From: a virus
Reading direction: 5' to 3' (one strand)
Virus record (IMG/VR): IMGVR_UViG_3300042923_000285
Location: 1 to 47,212 of that record
Length of the DNA: 47,212 nucleotides
This document shows positions 39,828 through 46,275 of the stretch, one piece after another. The notes under the pieces were generated by a model. The model was not told the origin of the DNA, did not search any database, and saw only the letters and a program-made list of their open reading frames with translations. A program made the position numbers and the translations under genes. Numbering within the stretch: the stretch's first letter is position 1; each line of letters opens with the position of its first letter.

Positions 39828-40049
39828 GTGAAACTTGATATTCACCAAGACAGTTTCAGAGGGTACTTGACGAACGGAAAATATTATTCAAACGGAAAGA
39901 AAATCAGACTCATTAAAGATATTGGTTATGACGAAATTACATATGCCAAAATCGAAAATGGTATTGAGGTAGGGACACCTAAAGTCGTCAAAGCACAGAC
40001 TTTTGAAGCATGGGCGAAATACCCTGTATCAGTAAATATGTCTGTTTAA
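39828..40049 (+). CDS. hypothetical protein, 73 aa
   Basis: GTG 39828 follows GTGAGGTTG; the frame opens upstream at 39792 but has no ribosome site there. Basic, beta-rich (YLTNGKYYSNGKKIRLIKDIG in two pieces). No family recognised. Ends in copy f of the 24-nt element. Confidence 0.62.
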   Translation: MKLDIHQDSFRGYLTNGKYYSNGKKIRLIKDIGYDEITYAKIENGIEVGTPKVVKAQTFEAWAKYPVSVNMSV

Positions 40050-40069
40050 CACAATAGTTATTGAGGAAA
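40046..40069 (+). repeat. 24-nt palindromic element, copy f (degenerate)
   Basis: TTAACACA, 8 bases, TGAGGAAA: left half intact, right half diverged. It overlaps the preceding stop codon and lies before the GGGGTG site of the next gene. Confidence 0.5.
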
Positions 40070-40082
40070 ACGGGGTGAAGTA

Positions 40083-40205
40083 ATGCCGCGAAGAAAATAC
40101 TGGCTTATAAAGTGCAAACGTTGTAACGGTTCCGGCAAGAGGGAAGGTTCTTGGGGAATACCTTGCTTGTTATGCCACAAAGGAAAGGTAAAGGTGAAAA
40201 AATGA
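40083..40205 (+). CDS. DnaJ-type zinc-finger miniprotein, 40 aa
   Basis: ATG 40083 follows ACGGGGTG. CKRCNGSGK and CLLCHKGK form one CxxCxGxG-like zinc site, related in type to the finger in the 2568 gene. Very basic. Function unknown. Confidence 0.65.
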   Translation: MPRRKYWLIKCKRCNGSGKREGSWGIPCLLCHKGKVKVKK

Positions 40206-40279
40206 CCGAGCAACAGATCATTTTAACGCTGGCTTATGTTATAATCGATCCAATTAAATTTCAGCTAATGAGGGGGTGA
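40202..40279 (+). CDS. possible 25-aa peptide overlapping a small RNA promoter
   Basis: ATG 40202 overlaps the previous stop and gives MTEQQIILTLAYVIIDPIK... A hydrophobic stretch is visible, but the same bases carry a strong extended -10 promoter, so this may not be a gene. Confidence 0.3.
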   Translation: MTEQQIILTLAYVIIDPIKFQLMRG

Positions 40280-40345
40280 AGTGACACCTCCCATCTGCCG
40301 AGTCCTCTTGGAAGGAGCGCCATACAGGGCGCTTTTTCTTTTTCC
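40237..40345 (+). ncRNA. small RNA candidate 1 with own promoter and terminator
   Basis: Promoter: extended -10 TGtTATAAT (40237-40245). Expected start near 40252. Three hairpins follow: GGGGGTG/CACCTCC (40272-40278 / 40285-40291), CCGAG/CTTGG (40298-40302 / 40307-40311) and terminator AGCGCC/GGCGCT (40316-40321 / 40328-40333) with TTTTTCTTTTT. About 90 nt, with no confident coding frame inside. Confidence 0.6.
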
Positions 40346-40377
40346 GTCAATCGCCTAATGTGGGGCGGTCGGACAAG

Positions 40378-40466
40378 TGGTACAATATCCATGTATCCGC
40401 GAGTTGCTTTTTTCTCGCGTATTACACTCCGTATATTGAGTCGGAAAATAATCCGGCTCTTTTTTA
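40378..40466 (+). ncRNA. small RNA candidate 2 with own promoter and terminator
   Basis: Promoter: extended -10 TGgTACAAT (40378-40386). Hairpin CGCGAG/CTCGCG (40398-40403 / 40414-40419), then terminator GAGTCGGA/TCCGGCTC (40438-40445 / 40452-40459) with seven T. About 75 nt. It lies between candidate 1 and promoter P4. Confidence 0.55.
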
Positions 40467-40471
40467 AATCA

Positions 40472-40505
40472 CTATCTTTACAAAGTGCAGATAGCATGAT
40501 ATGAT
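40472..40505 (+). promoter_or_regulatory. promoter P4 with CTATCT/AGATAG operator dyad
   Basis: CTATCT (40472-40477), AGATAG (40489-40494), -35-like TTTACA (40477-40482), 17-bp spacer, -10 TATGAT (40500-40505). Similarity to P1 continues downstream (ATTCATAA..CGATAACAAA), so these two share an origin. Confidence 0.82.
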
Positions 40506-40547
40506 GTATTCATAAGGCGATAACAAAACGAAAAGGCGGCGGTCAAA

Positions 40548-40997
40548 ATGACAAACACTTACACAGTAAGAACAATCAACCAAACGGAAGGAAATTACAC
40601 TTATCATATCGTCGGTAAATTTGTGGAAAGCGCGAACAACTGGGTTGCTTTTTCTGAAACATTCGAGGACTTGCAAGCAGCTCAAACATACGCGGACGAA
40701 TTGAATGCGGTTAAAGAGGAAGCAAAAGCAGAACGCAAAACATTCCGCCAAGTAATCGAAGAAATCACAGCAGGAAGCACATGGGGATACCAAAACAAAA
40801 AGGTAGAAAAATTGCTCGGATCAGAAGCGGCAGAGGTTGAGTTCTGCGAAGGTCATCAAGAATGGACGATCAAGAGTGCGACTTACATGAAAAAACAACA
40901 CGGGCGTATGCAGCAGGGTATTGATTGGGTTCGTGTTCGCAGAGCAGGAGAAACGTTAAAAAATAAACTTGGAACAGAATTCGTGGTAACTATGTAA
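40548..40997 (+). CDS. hypothetical protein, 149 aa
   Basis: The only gene between P4 and a terminator, so an independent accessory unit like that at 2568. Soluble: an N-terminal beta part (YTVRTINQTEGNYTYHIVG), a charged helix (LNAVKEEAKAERKTFRQVI) and a basic C-terminus. ATG 40548 has a purine-rich AAAAGGCGG upstream. No family recognised. Confidence 0.75.
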   Translation: MTNTYTVRTINQTEGNYTYHIVGKFVESANNWVAFSETFEDLQAAQTYADELNAVKEEAKAERKTFRQVIEEITAGSTWGYQNKKVEKLLGSEAAEVEFCEGHQEWTIKSATYMKKQHGRMQQGIDWVRVRRAGETLKNKLGTEFVVTM

Positions 40998-41005
40998 TAA
41001 AAGGG

Positions 41006-41117
41006 GTCGGAGAAGATCCGACTTCCTGAGAATTATTACACCCATATGAGCATAGACTCTCCTTGGAGAGTCTAAGCAAACCCGATCCAGTCAAACGAGG
41101 CTGGATTTTTTATTTTT
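41006..41117 (+). other. triple-hairpin 3' region ending in a terminator
   Basis: GTCGGA/TCCGAC (41006-41011 / 41017-41022), AGACTCTC/GAGAGTCT (41054-41061 / 41066-41073), then terminator ATCCAG/CTGGAT (41085-41090 / 41101-41106) with a T-rich tail. It follows the 149-aa gene and may be a stable 3' UTR or a separate RNA. Confidence 0.6.
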
Positions 41118-41127
41118 CGTCGGTTCT

Positions 41128-41153
41128 TATGACATGCCATAGCATCATATATT
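41128..41153 (+). promoter_or_regulatory. candidate operator/promoter of the conjugation-like module
   Basis: TATGA (41128-41132) and TCATA (41145-41149) are inverted around nested ATGC/GCAT, overlapping a -10-like TATATT (41148-41153). The -35 is weak. An RHH protein is encoded 30 bp downstream and may bind here; inference. Confidence 0.45.
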
Positions 41154-41183
41154 TTCGACAAAGAGCCGAAAGGGGTTAACAAC

Positions 41184-41372
41184 ATGGCGACGATGAAAAG
41201 TAAGACAGTCGGATTCAATATCGAGAGCGAAGAGGAACGTCTATTGCTGGATCACGCCAACAAGCAAACGAATTTTTCCGAGTACGTCCGGCAACTTATG
41301 CGCCAAGATATCCAAAGACAAAAAGCTCGGATTGCTCCGAGCCAGTCACAGGGAATCAGAATCCAACTATAG
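41184..41372 (+). CDS. ribbon-helix-helix protein (plasmid-type), 62 aa
   Basis: ATG 41184 follows AAAGGGGTTAAC. MKSKTVGFNIESEEERLLLDHANKQT (two pieces) followed by FSEYVRQLMRQDIQRQK is a short strand plus two helices, the RHH layout common in plasmid copy-control, partition and conjugation regulators. It would bind DNA as a dimer and regulate the module that follows. The last six bases overlap the antisense peptide gene. Confidence 0.78.
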   Translation: MATMKSKTVGFNIESEEERLLLDHANKQTNFSEYVRQLMRQDIQRQKARIAPSQSQGIRIQL

Positions 41373-41441
41373 GAGCGTACCCACCCAATTAACAACAGCG
41401 CCCACAGCTCCACCCACAGCCAGCCCGAGAAGAATGTGCAT
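41367..41441 (-). CDS. antisense 24-aa hydrophobic peptide
   Basis: On the - strand, AAAGGAGG (41451-41458 complement) lies nine bases before an ATG (41441-41439) that opens a 24-codon frame ending at TAG (41369-41367). The peptide, MHILLGLAVGGAVGAVVNWV..., is one Gly/Val/Ala-rich membrane helix. The bases are otherwise non-coding on the + strand apart from the end of the RHH gene. It resembles the size and composition of type I toxin or small membrane peptides; the - strand promoter is unclear. The only - strand gene proposed here. Confidence 0.5.
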   Translation of the reverse strand: MHILLGLAVGGAVGAVVNWVGTLL

Positions 41442-41522
41442 TTGACAACGCCTCCTTTGTTTTTGGTGCAGTAAACAGTATGCCCGTTTGATTTGACTTC
41501 ATACATCGAGAGGGGAATGGAT

Positions 41523-41885
41523 ATGAGAACAGAGGTATTGGACTGGAATTCGTTCATGAGTGGAGAGGTAAAGGTGAAGGTGCATCCAAAACAAGTTGCG
41601 GGAATCGTGGTTAAGTCCCTTGTTGGCGGACATTTGTTTTTCATCCCAACAAATGCGCTGGCTGCTGGAGCTGCTGGAGCTAGTAGCGCAGCGTCGTGGG
41701 CAAAGATATTCGCTGCGCTCATGCTTATGGCTGACTGGACGGCGGGCGGTGTCATTATGTTTTGTGGAGCAATGTGGATGTTCGGGCATAGAACAAAGGC
41801 GATTGAGGGATTGATTTCCGGCGCAATCGGATACATCATCATTCGCCACGCAATGGATATCCGCGATTGGCTCAAAGGGATATAG
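41523..41885 (+). CDS. VirB2/TrbC-like prepilin, 120 aa
   Basis: The layout matches type IV secretion prepilins: a long leader with a hydrophobic stretch (about 26-42), an AxA-type cleavage site in NALAAGAAG (about 44-52), then two membrane helices (about 61-85 and 94-110) with a short basic loop (GHRTKA) between them. The mature length of about 70 residues is the usual VirB2 size. ATG 41523 is seven bases after GAGAGGGG. No sequence-level match can be claimed from reading alone. Confidence 0.65.
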   Translation: MRTEVLDWNSFMSGEVKVKVHPKQVAGIVVKSLVGGHLFFIPTNALAAGAAGASSAASWAKIFAALMLMADWTAGGVIMFCGAMWMFGHRTKAIEGLISGAIGYIIIRHAMDIRDWLKGI

Positions 41886-41897
41886 GGAGGCGATGAC

Positions 41898-42290
41898 ATG
41901 CAACTGAAAATCAATGGCGTTTTGGCTGCTCCTGCCGATCCGATTCCACCGTATCAATTCGGAAAAAGCGTGGGCGATACTCCATTCAGTGCATTCTGGA
42001 ATGACGTTGTAAGGGGTAATCAGGAATTGTGGGATTGGCACAGCCCGTTTTGGGAAGGGAATAAAGAAGTGGTAAGGCAAAATTTCGATCCTGGTGCATG
42101 GATAGAAATAAAGCTGCAAACATTAGGCCATTTATTAGCGACAAATTCGCCGGAAATTATCACAGTCGGCATAGTGCTTTGCGCTTTGTTGGCAATGGTC
42201 GCCCCTTTGGTTGGCTCTCCTACCTACAAATGGATTGGCCGAACGTTCACGGTGTTCTTTTTGGGCGCTGTATGGCGTGTTTTCCTGTAG
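41898..42290 (+). CDS. two-helix membrane protein of the conjugation-like module, 130 aa
   Basis: The first 80 residues are soluble, acidic and Trp-rich; two membrane helices follow (about 86-106 and 113-130). ATG 41898 follows GGGAGGCG. It sits between the prepilin-like gene and the ATPase, as membrane-channel parts do in Gram-positive conjugation operons. Family not recognised. Confidence 0.68.
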   Translation: MQLKINGVLAAPADPIPPYQFGKSVGDTPFSAFWNDVVRGNQELWDWHSPFWEGNKEVVRQNFDPGAWIEIKLQTLGHLLATNSPEIITVGIVLCALLAMVAPLVGSPTYKWIGRTFTVFFLGAVWRVFL

Positions 42291-42299
42291 GGCGCATAT

Positions 42300-42395
42300 A
42301 TGACAATATGGCATTTTCTCCTTATCGCTTCTGCTGGCCTTATCGTCCATAGGTTGTGTGAATATTTCGGGTGGGGGAATGATGATGAAAATTGA
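42300..42395 (+). CDS. single-helix membrane miniprotein, 31 aa
   Basis: ATG 42300 gives MTIWHFLLIASAGLIVHRLC..., one membrane helix and an acidic tail, and its stop lies inside the ATPase gene start. The ribosome site is poor (TAGGGCG), so confidence is limited. Fits the compact module. Confidence 0.45.
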   Translation: MTIWHFLLIASAGLIVHRLCEYFGWGNDDEN

Positions 42396-44745
42396 GATAG
42401 TTCGCCCAAACATGACGTTGTTCAGAATCACTCCAGATAAAGGAGTCACTAACAACACGAACAAAAAGTTCTGGCGACTCATGCATGAATTGTTGTCAAT
42501 GGATCACTCGATTAAGGACCGAATTGAACGCGACGGCCTGACATTCCGTTACAGACTGCGAGGAAACATTTGGTTTGACATGGTGGCTCGTGCCGAAGAG
42601 GTCGAAAGGGAAGGAGGCGCAAAGGAGACAGTTCGTAAGGTTGAATTTTACATGGCGTGTCCTGACTATTTCGCCTCAACAATCAAAAGTAAAATGATTG
42701 ACCGTTATCCACAGGCAACAGTGGAAATTGTGGATAAATCAACCATCGCTGTGCCGGATTCAGCCGAAATCATCGAGTACAAATACAAACGGCATGATAT
42801 CTTTTCGCTCAATTGCAACGACACGGAACAGACAACACCGATTTCCTCGTTGCTGAATGCCGCGTATGACTTGCAAGGTGGGGACTTCATGCGCTTCTCT
42901 GTATGTCTGGAACGAGTGGACCGGAAGAAGTGGAAGGGGCTGGCCGATTTTGGGTGGTCCCAGGTCGAAAAGAAGCGAGTTCCTAGTCGCGTTCGCTTCG
43001 AAGCATCGAAAGTAGCGGAAGGGCTTGCGGACGTTGCTAAATTCCTAGCGTTCGAGGCGAAAGGGATTCTAGACGACGTGCTACAAGCCATCCGAAATTC
43101 ATTTTTTAAAAATGACTCTGCTCCCGTTCCTGACAAACCAAAGATCACCTTCCACTCAAAAGAATATGACAGCCTAGTGTCTAACGGTGATTTGTCCTTG
43201 TCGAGAAAGAAACAATACGAGCCCGTTTTCGCTGCATCTGTCCGACTAGCGGTCGATTCGGAGGACAAAACGCGTAAACATTTGATGGCTAATTCGGGAA
43301 CGGCCTCCCTGAGTGAATTGAAGGGGGCAAATAGCCTCGAAGCACACAAGGTGCGGGTAAATATCAGATCAAAGCACATCGAGGAAATGAACACGCTACA
43401 GAGCGTCGTAGGACACGATCCAGACCGGAATATCATGAGCTGCAAGGAGATCGGTAAATTGAATCAATACCCGACTAGGGAATTGCAGATGAAATATGCT
43501 GATTTGCTGGATGTGAAGACGGTGACAGAAACTGATATTGCGAAAGAATTGCAAGGGGATGGAATGTATATCGGATACGCCACGCAAAAGAGCGAGAAGG
43601 TCCATGTATCACAACCAACAAAGCGATTGGATAAGGTGGGTGTCGACATTCTTGTGCAGACGAGGATAGGCATAGGGCCGCCTGGGAGTGGAAAGTCTAC
43701 ACTTGGAACCAAACTGATTGTCGAAGCGGTCAACAATGGATTCGGTGGACTTTACATCGATCCTGCCAAGGGTAGCGTTGGTGACGAAATCGAAAAGGCG
43801 CTGCCTCCAGCGAAAGTGGAGCGTTACCGCTTGGGTCAAATCAAGATGGCGTTGGATTTCCGCGAGGTCAAACATTCACCAAAGGCCAAGAATAGACTGG
43901 CAAAAGTCATCCTCTCCCTATTTTCCATGGAATCAGACGACGCGAAGCGGACGGAACGGTTTATAAAGGCGGCGGTATTCGGGATGCAGACGGGTAGGAT
44001 ATCCGAAATCATACGCATTTTCACGGACGGAGATTATCGTAGTAGCTGTATTTCGAAAATGCCGGAGGGATTCATACACCGAATTACGCTGGAGCAGTTT
44101 GGCGAAGAGTCCGACGCTATGCAGAGGCGCATACTCGACCCGATATTGACACGGCTGGATTTCATTCTAGGTGACGAGGATTTGGCGGAGTGGATGGATT
44201 GCGAGGAAGGAATAGACATGGTGGAAATATTCCAGAAGAAAAAAGCAATCATCATCGACATTCCCAAACGCATATTTGGCAAGGAAGGAATTGAGTTGAT
44301 CGCCAATCTTTTGACACTCAAAATGGATTTGGCTATGGAGTTGCGACCGGACGACAAACAAGATCCATTCTGGATCGTTCTTGACGAGCCTCACCAATAC
44401 CAGAAGTCGCAGAAGATATGGGAAAACGCGGTTGTCGAGGCTCGCAAGTATCGCGTGTCATACGTATTCCTCTTCCATGAGTGGCTGCAATTGGATTATA
44501 AATTGCGTCATATCGTCAAATCTGCCAATCCTCATATATCCATTTTTGCCGGAACAAGTAAACACATTTGGAACGACTTCAAAGAGGACGTTTATCCTCT
44601 CGATGTGGACGACGTGTTGCGCTTACCTCTCCACCACGCGGTAAATGTCATCCAGACGAAAATAGGGCCGAAGACAATGATACTCAAAATGGCGGACACC
44701 AAAGACAAAAGACCAGCAGACAAACCACTCGACGAGGCTGTATAA
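42385..44745 (+). CDS. VirB4/HerA-type conjugation-like ATPase, 786 aa
   Basis: A large P-loop ATPase of the type that powers DNA or protein transport in type IV secretion. Walker A is GPPGSGKST (about 431-439), preceded by IGYATQKSEKVHVS; Walker B is WIVLDEPHQY (D667, E668), and FLFHEWLQL follows as a sensor-like segment. A YIDPAKGS strand (near 459) after Walker A is typical of the HerA/FtsK/VirD4 superfamily. The N-terminal 400 residues look like those of Gram-positive plasmid ATPases (VEFYMACPDYFAST near 87). ATG 42385 follows GGGTGGGGG; ATGs at 42379 and 42382 are alternatives. Not a terminase: the packaging motor is encoded at 14548. Confidence 0.82.
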   Translation: MKIEIVRPNMTLFRITPDKGVTNNTNKKFWRLMHELLSMDHSIKDRIERDGLTFRYRLRGNIWFDMVARAEEVEREGGAKETVRKVEFYMACPDYFASTIKSKMIDRYPQATVEIVDKSTIAVPDSAEIIEYKYKRHDIFSLNCNDTEQTTPISSLLNAAYDLQGGDFMRFSVCLERVDRKKWKGLADFGWSQVEKKRVPSRVRFEASKVAEGLADVAKFLAFEAKGILDDVLQAIRNSFFKNDSAPVPDKPKITFHSKEYDSLVSNGDLSLSRKKQYEPVFAASVRLAVDSEDKTRKHLMANSGTASLSELKGANSLEAHKVRVNIRSKHIEEMNTLQSVVGHDPDRNIMSCKEIGKLNQYPTRELQMKYADLLDVKTVTETDIAKELQGDGMYIGYATQKSEKVHVSQPTKRLDKVGVDILVQTRIGIGPPGSGKSTLGTKLIVEAVNNGFGGLYIDPAKGSVGDEIEKALPPAKVERYRLGQIKMALDFREVKHSPKAKNRLAKVILSLFSMESDDAKRTERFIKAAVFGMQTGRISEIIRIFTDGDYRSSCISKMPEGFIHRITLEQFGEESDAMQRRILDPILTRLDFILGDEDLAEWMDCEEGIDMVEIFQKKKAIIIDIPKRIFGKEGIELIANLLTLKMDLAMELRPDDKQDPFWIVLDEPHQYQKSQKIWENAVVEARKYRVSYVFLFHEWLQLDYKLRHIVKSANPHISIFAGTSKHIWNDFKEDVYPLDVDDVLRLPLHHAVNVIQTKIGPKTMILKMADTKDKRPADKPLDEAV

Positions 44746-44803
44746 TAATTGCATTCGTCAAAAATTACTGAGAACGAACGACAAACCGTCATTTTCCTTC
44801 TAT

Positions 44804-44832
44804 CCCAAGGCTCGTCACCTTGGGGTTTTTTT
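44804..44832 (+). terminator. rho-independent terminator of the conjugation-like module
   Basis: CCCAAGG (44804-44810), loop CTCGTCA, CCTTGGG (44818-44824), then a run of seven T. It closes the module opened near 41.13 kb. Bases 44746-44803 hold no gene. Confidence 0.93.
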
Positions 44833-44865
44833 GTTTGGGCAAGATAAGCAAGAGGGGGTGGTTAC

Positions 44866-45000
44866 GTGGAAGCGGTTGTACTCGTTCTATTCTTGGCGAT
44901 AATGACTATGTTCATGGTGGTGGCTGGCGGATTCAACGATACAATCGAACGGTTTTGTCGCATAGTGGAGACTCGCAAGCGTTGGAAGAACTCGGAATAA
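44866..45000 (+). CDS. small membrane protein, 44 aa
   Basis: GTG 44866 follows GAGGGGG. An N-terminal hydrophobic helix (VVLVLFLAIMTMFMVVAGG) and a basic, Trp-containing tail. It lies between two terminators, so it is expressed on its own; the promoter is not clear. Its stop codon is in the terminator loop. Confidence 0.6.
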   Translation: MEAVVLVLFLAIMTMFMVVAGGFNDTIERFCRIVETRKRWKNSE

Positions 45001-45015
45001 CCGAGTTCTTTTTTG
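44989..45015 (+). terminator. rho-independent terminator overlapping the 44-aa gene stop
   Basis: AACTCGG (44989-44995), loop AATAA, CCGAGTT (45001-45007), CTTTTTT. The TAA stop is in the loop. Confidence 0.92.
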
Positions 45016-45043
45016 TTTCTAGCAAATAATTCTATTTTCCCTA

Positions 45044-45073
45044 TTGACTGTACGTACGTATGTACATTATGAT
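45044..45073 (+). promoter_or_regulatory. promoter with GTAC-repeat operator for the recombination operon
   Basis: -35 TTGACT (45044-45049), 18-bp spacer, -10 TATGAT (45068-45073). The spacer is filled by four tandem GTAy units within the inverted repeat TGTAC (45049-45053) / GTACA (45062-45066). This is a typical target for a ribbon-helix-helix repressor, one of which is encoded just downstream, so autoregulation is likely. Confidence 0.75.
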
Positions 45074-45106
45074 AAGGACAAGTTGATAGAGAAGGGAGGA
45101 ACGAGA

Positions 45107-45274
45107 TTGAGAGCGGATGCGGTAGAGAAGTCCAGAATCGTCGCAGATGTGCCGACGGAGATCAAGCGGAAGCTGTTAGCGATTGCTGCAAGCGAAGATA
45201 ATTACAATGCTACAGAGTCGATCAAGCGTATTATCGACGCGGAACACGAGCGTTTGGGTCTATCGATTAAATAA
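45107..45274 (+). CDS. ribbon-helix-helix regulator, 55 aa
   Basis: TTG 45107 is six bases after GGGAGGA; the frame also opens upstream at 45044, but that lies in the promoter. SRIVADVPTEIKRKLLAIAA, then TESIKRIIDAEHERLG, gives the strand-helix-helix of CopG/Arc-type repressors. First gene of the unit with the exonuclease and RecT, so it probably represses that operon through the GTAC repeats. Confidence 0.75.
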   Translation: MRADAVEKSRIVADVPTEIKRKLLAIAASEDNYNATESIKRIIDAEHERLGLSIK

Positions 45275-45291
45275 TCAGGGGGAATAGGCGA

Positions 45292-46272
45292 ATGGCGAAG
45301 GTAATGGCAGAAACGGCGAATATGACGCGCTCGGAATGGTTGGCGAAACGATCCGTTTTTGTAGGGGCGAGCGAGACGGCAGCGTTGATCCAAAAAAATG
45401 ACGGGAGCTTTGCGAATCCTTACAGTAGTCCGGTTGTTCTGTACATGATCAAAACAGGTCAGTACATACCATCGGAACCAGGAGAGGCGGCATACTGGGG
45501 GAACGTGCTGGAGGAAGTTGTTGCGCAGGAATTTTTGAAGCGATACAACGAAGAACTGGTTGAAACAGAGGAATACAAAACGCTTTCTGTGATTAAAAAC
45601 GGCAGAGGCATTGGAGAGTTGAAGCCTGCACGCATTCAAAAACGTAACGCCATTTTCGCGCATGACGAACTTGACTATATGTGCACCAACTTGGACAGGC
45701 TCATGTTTTGTCCTGCGCTCGGTAAATGCATTGTCGAATGCAAGACAGCGAACCAATTCCTTTCTAGTGATTGGGAAGGCGAGGACGTGCCAGATCAATA
45801 CTATATCCAAGTGCAACACCAAATGGAAGTTATGGACATAGACCACGCATTCATTGCGGTGTTGATCGGTGGGCAGAAGTTCAAAAAATACTACATTCCT
45901 CGTGACAGAGAGTTTGGAGCGGCGCTCGTTGGGATCATTCGAAACTTTTGGGAAAATCACGTCTTGGCAGGGGTTAGGCCGGAAATCGACGGAAGCAAAG
46001 CAACAACGGATATGTATAAATCCCTGTACGATACAAGCGAATCAGGAACGACGCTGGAGTTGCCTAGCCAGTTCGTCGCATATGTGGAGCAGCGCGACGA
46101 GTTCAAGAAGCTCGAAGAGTCGTACAAGGAAAGCAAGACAGAAATGGAAAACAAGATCAAAGAAGCCATGAAGGGAACGGAAGTGGCCTTTGCTGGCCCG
46201 CACAAAATCACATGGAAAACTCAGTCGGATGGCAAGCGCCCATTGAAAATCAAATTAGGGAAGGCGGAATAA
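45292..46272 (+). CDS. YqaJ-family exonuclease, 326 aa
   Basis: A lambda-Exo-type 5'-3' double-strand exonuclease that leaves 3' single strands for RecT. Seen: FVGASETAAL near residue 20, YWGNVLEEVVAQEF near 67 (catalytic Glu), TNLDRLM near 129, IVECKTA near 145 (D...ExK core), YYIQVQHQMEV near 168. The C-terminal 60 residues form a charged coiled coil. ATG 45292 follows AGGGGGAATAGG. Confidence 0.93.
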   Translation: MAKVMAETANMTRSEWLAKRSVFVGASETAALIQKNDGSFANPYSSPVVLYMIKTGQYIPSEPGEAAYWGNVLEEVVAQEFLKRYNEELVETEEYKTLSVIKNGRGIGELKPARIQKRNAIFAHDELDYMCTNLDRLMFCPALGKCIVECKTANQFLSSDWEGEDVPDQYYIQVQHQMEVMDIDHAFIAVLIGGQKFKKYYIPRDREFGAALVGIIRNFWENHVLAGVRPEIDGSKATTDMYKSLYDTSESGTTLELPSQFVAYVEQRDEFKKLEESYKESKTEMENKIKEAMKGTEVAFAGPHKITWKTQSDGKRPLKIKLGKAE

Positions 46273-46275
46273 ATT

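Noticed and set aside
40202-40279. Confident 25-aa gene
   Set aside because: The bases carry a TGtTATAAT promoter and the start of a hairpin RNA; kept only as a low-confidence entry.
42705-43445. 246-codon - strand frame opposite the ATPase
   Set aside because: Shadow of the ATPase N-terminal region, with no ribosome site or domain.
42385-44745. The large ATPase as a second terminase or a replicative helicase
   Set aside because: Terminase nuclease motifs are absent and a complete TerL is at 14548; helicase motifs of the DnaB type are absent. HerA/VirB4-like order of motifs fits better.
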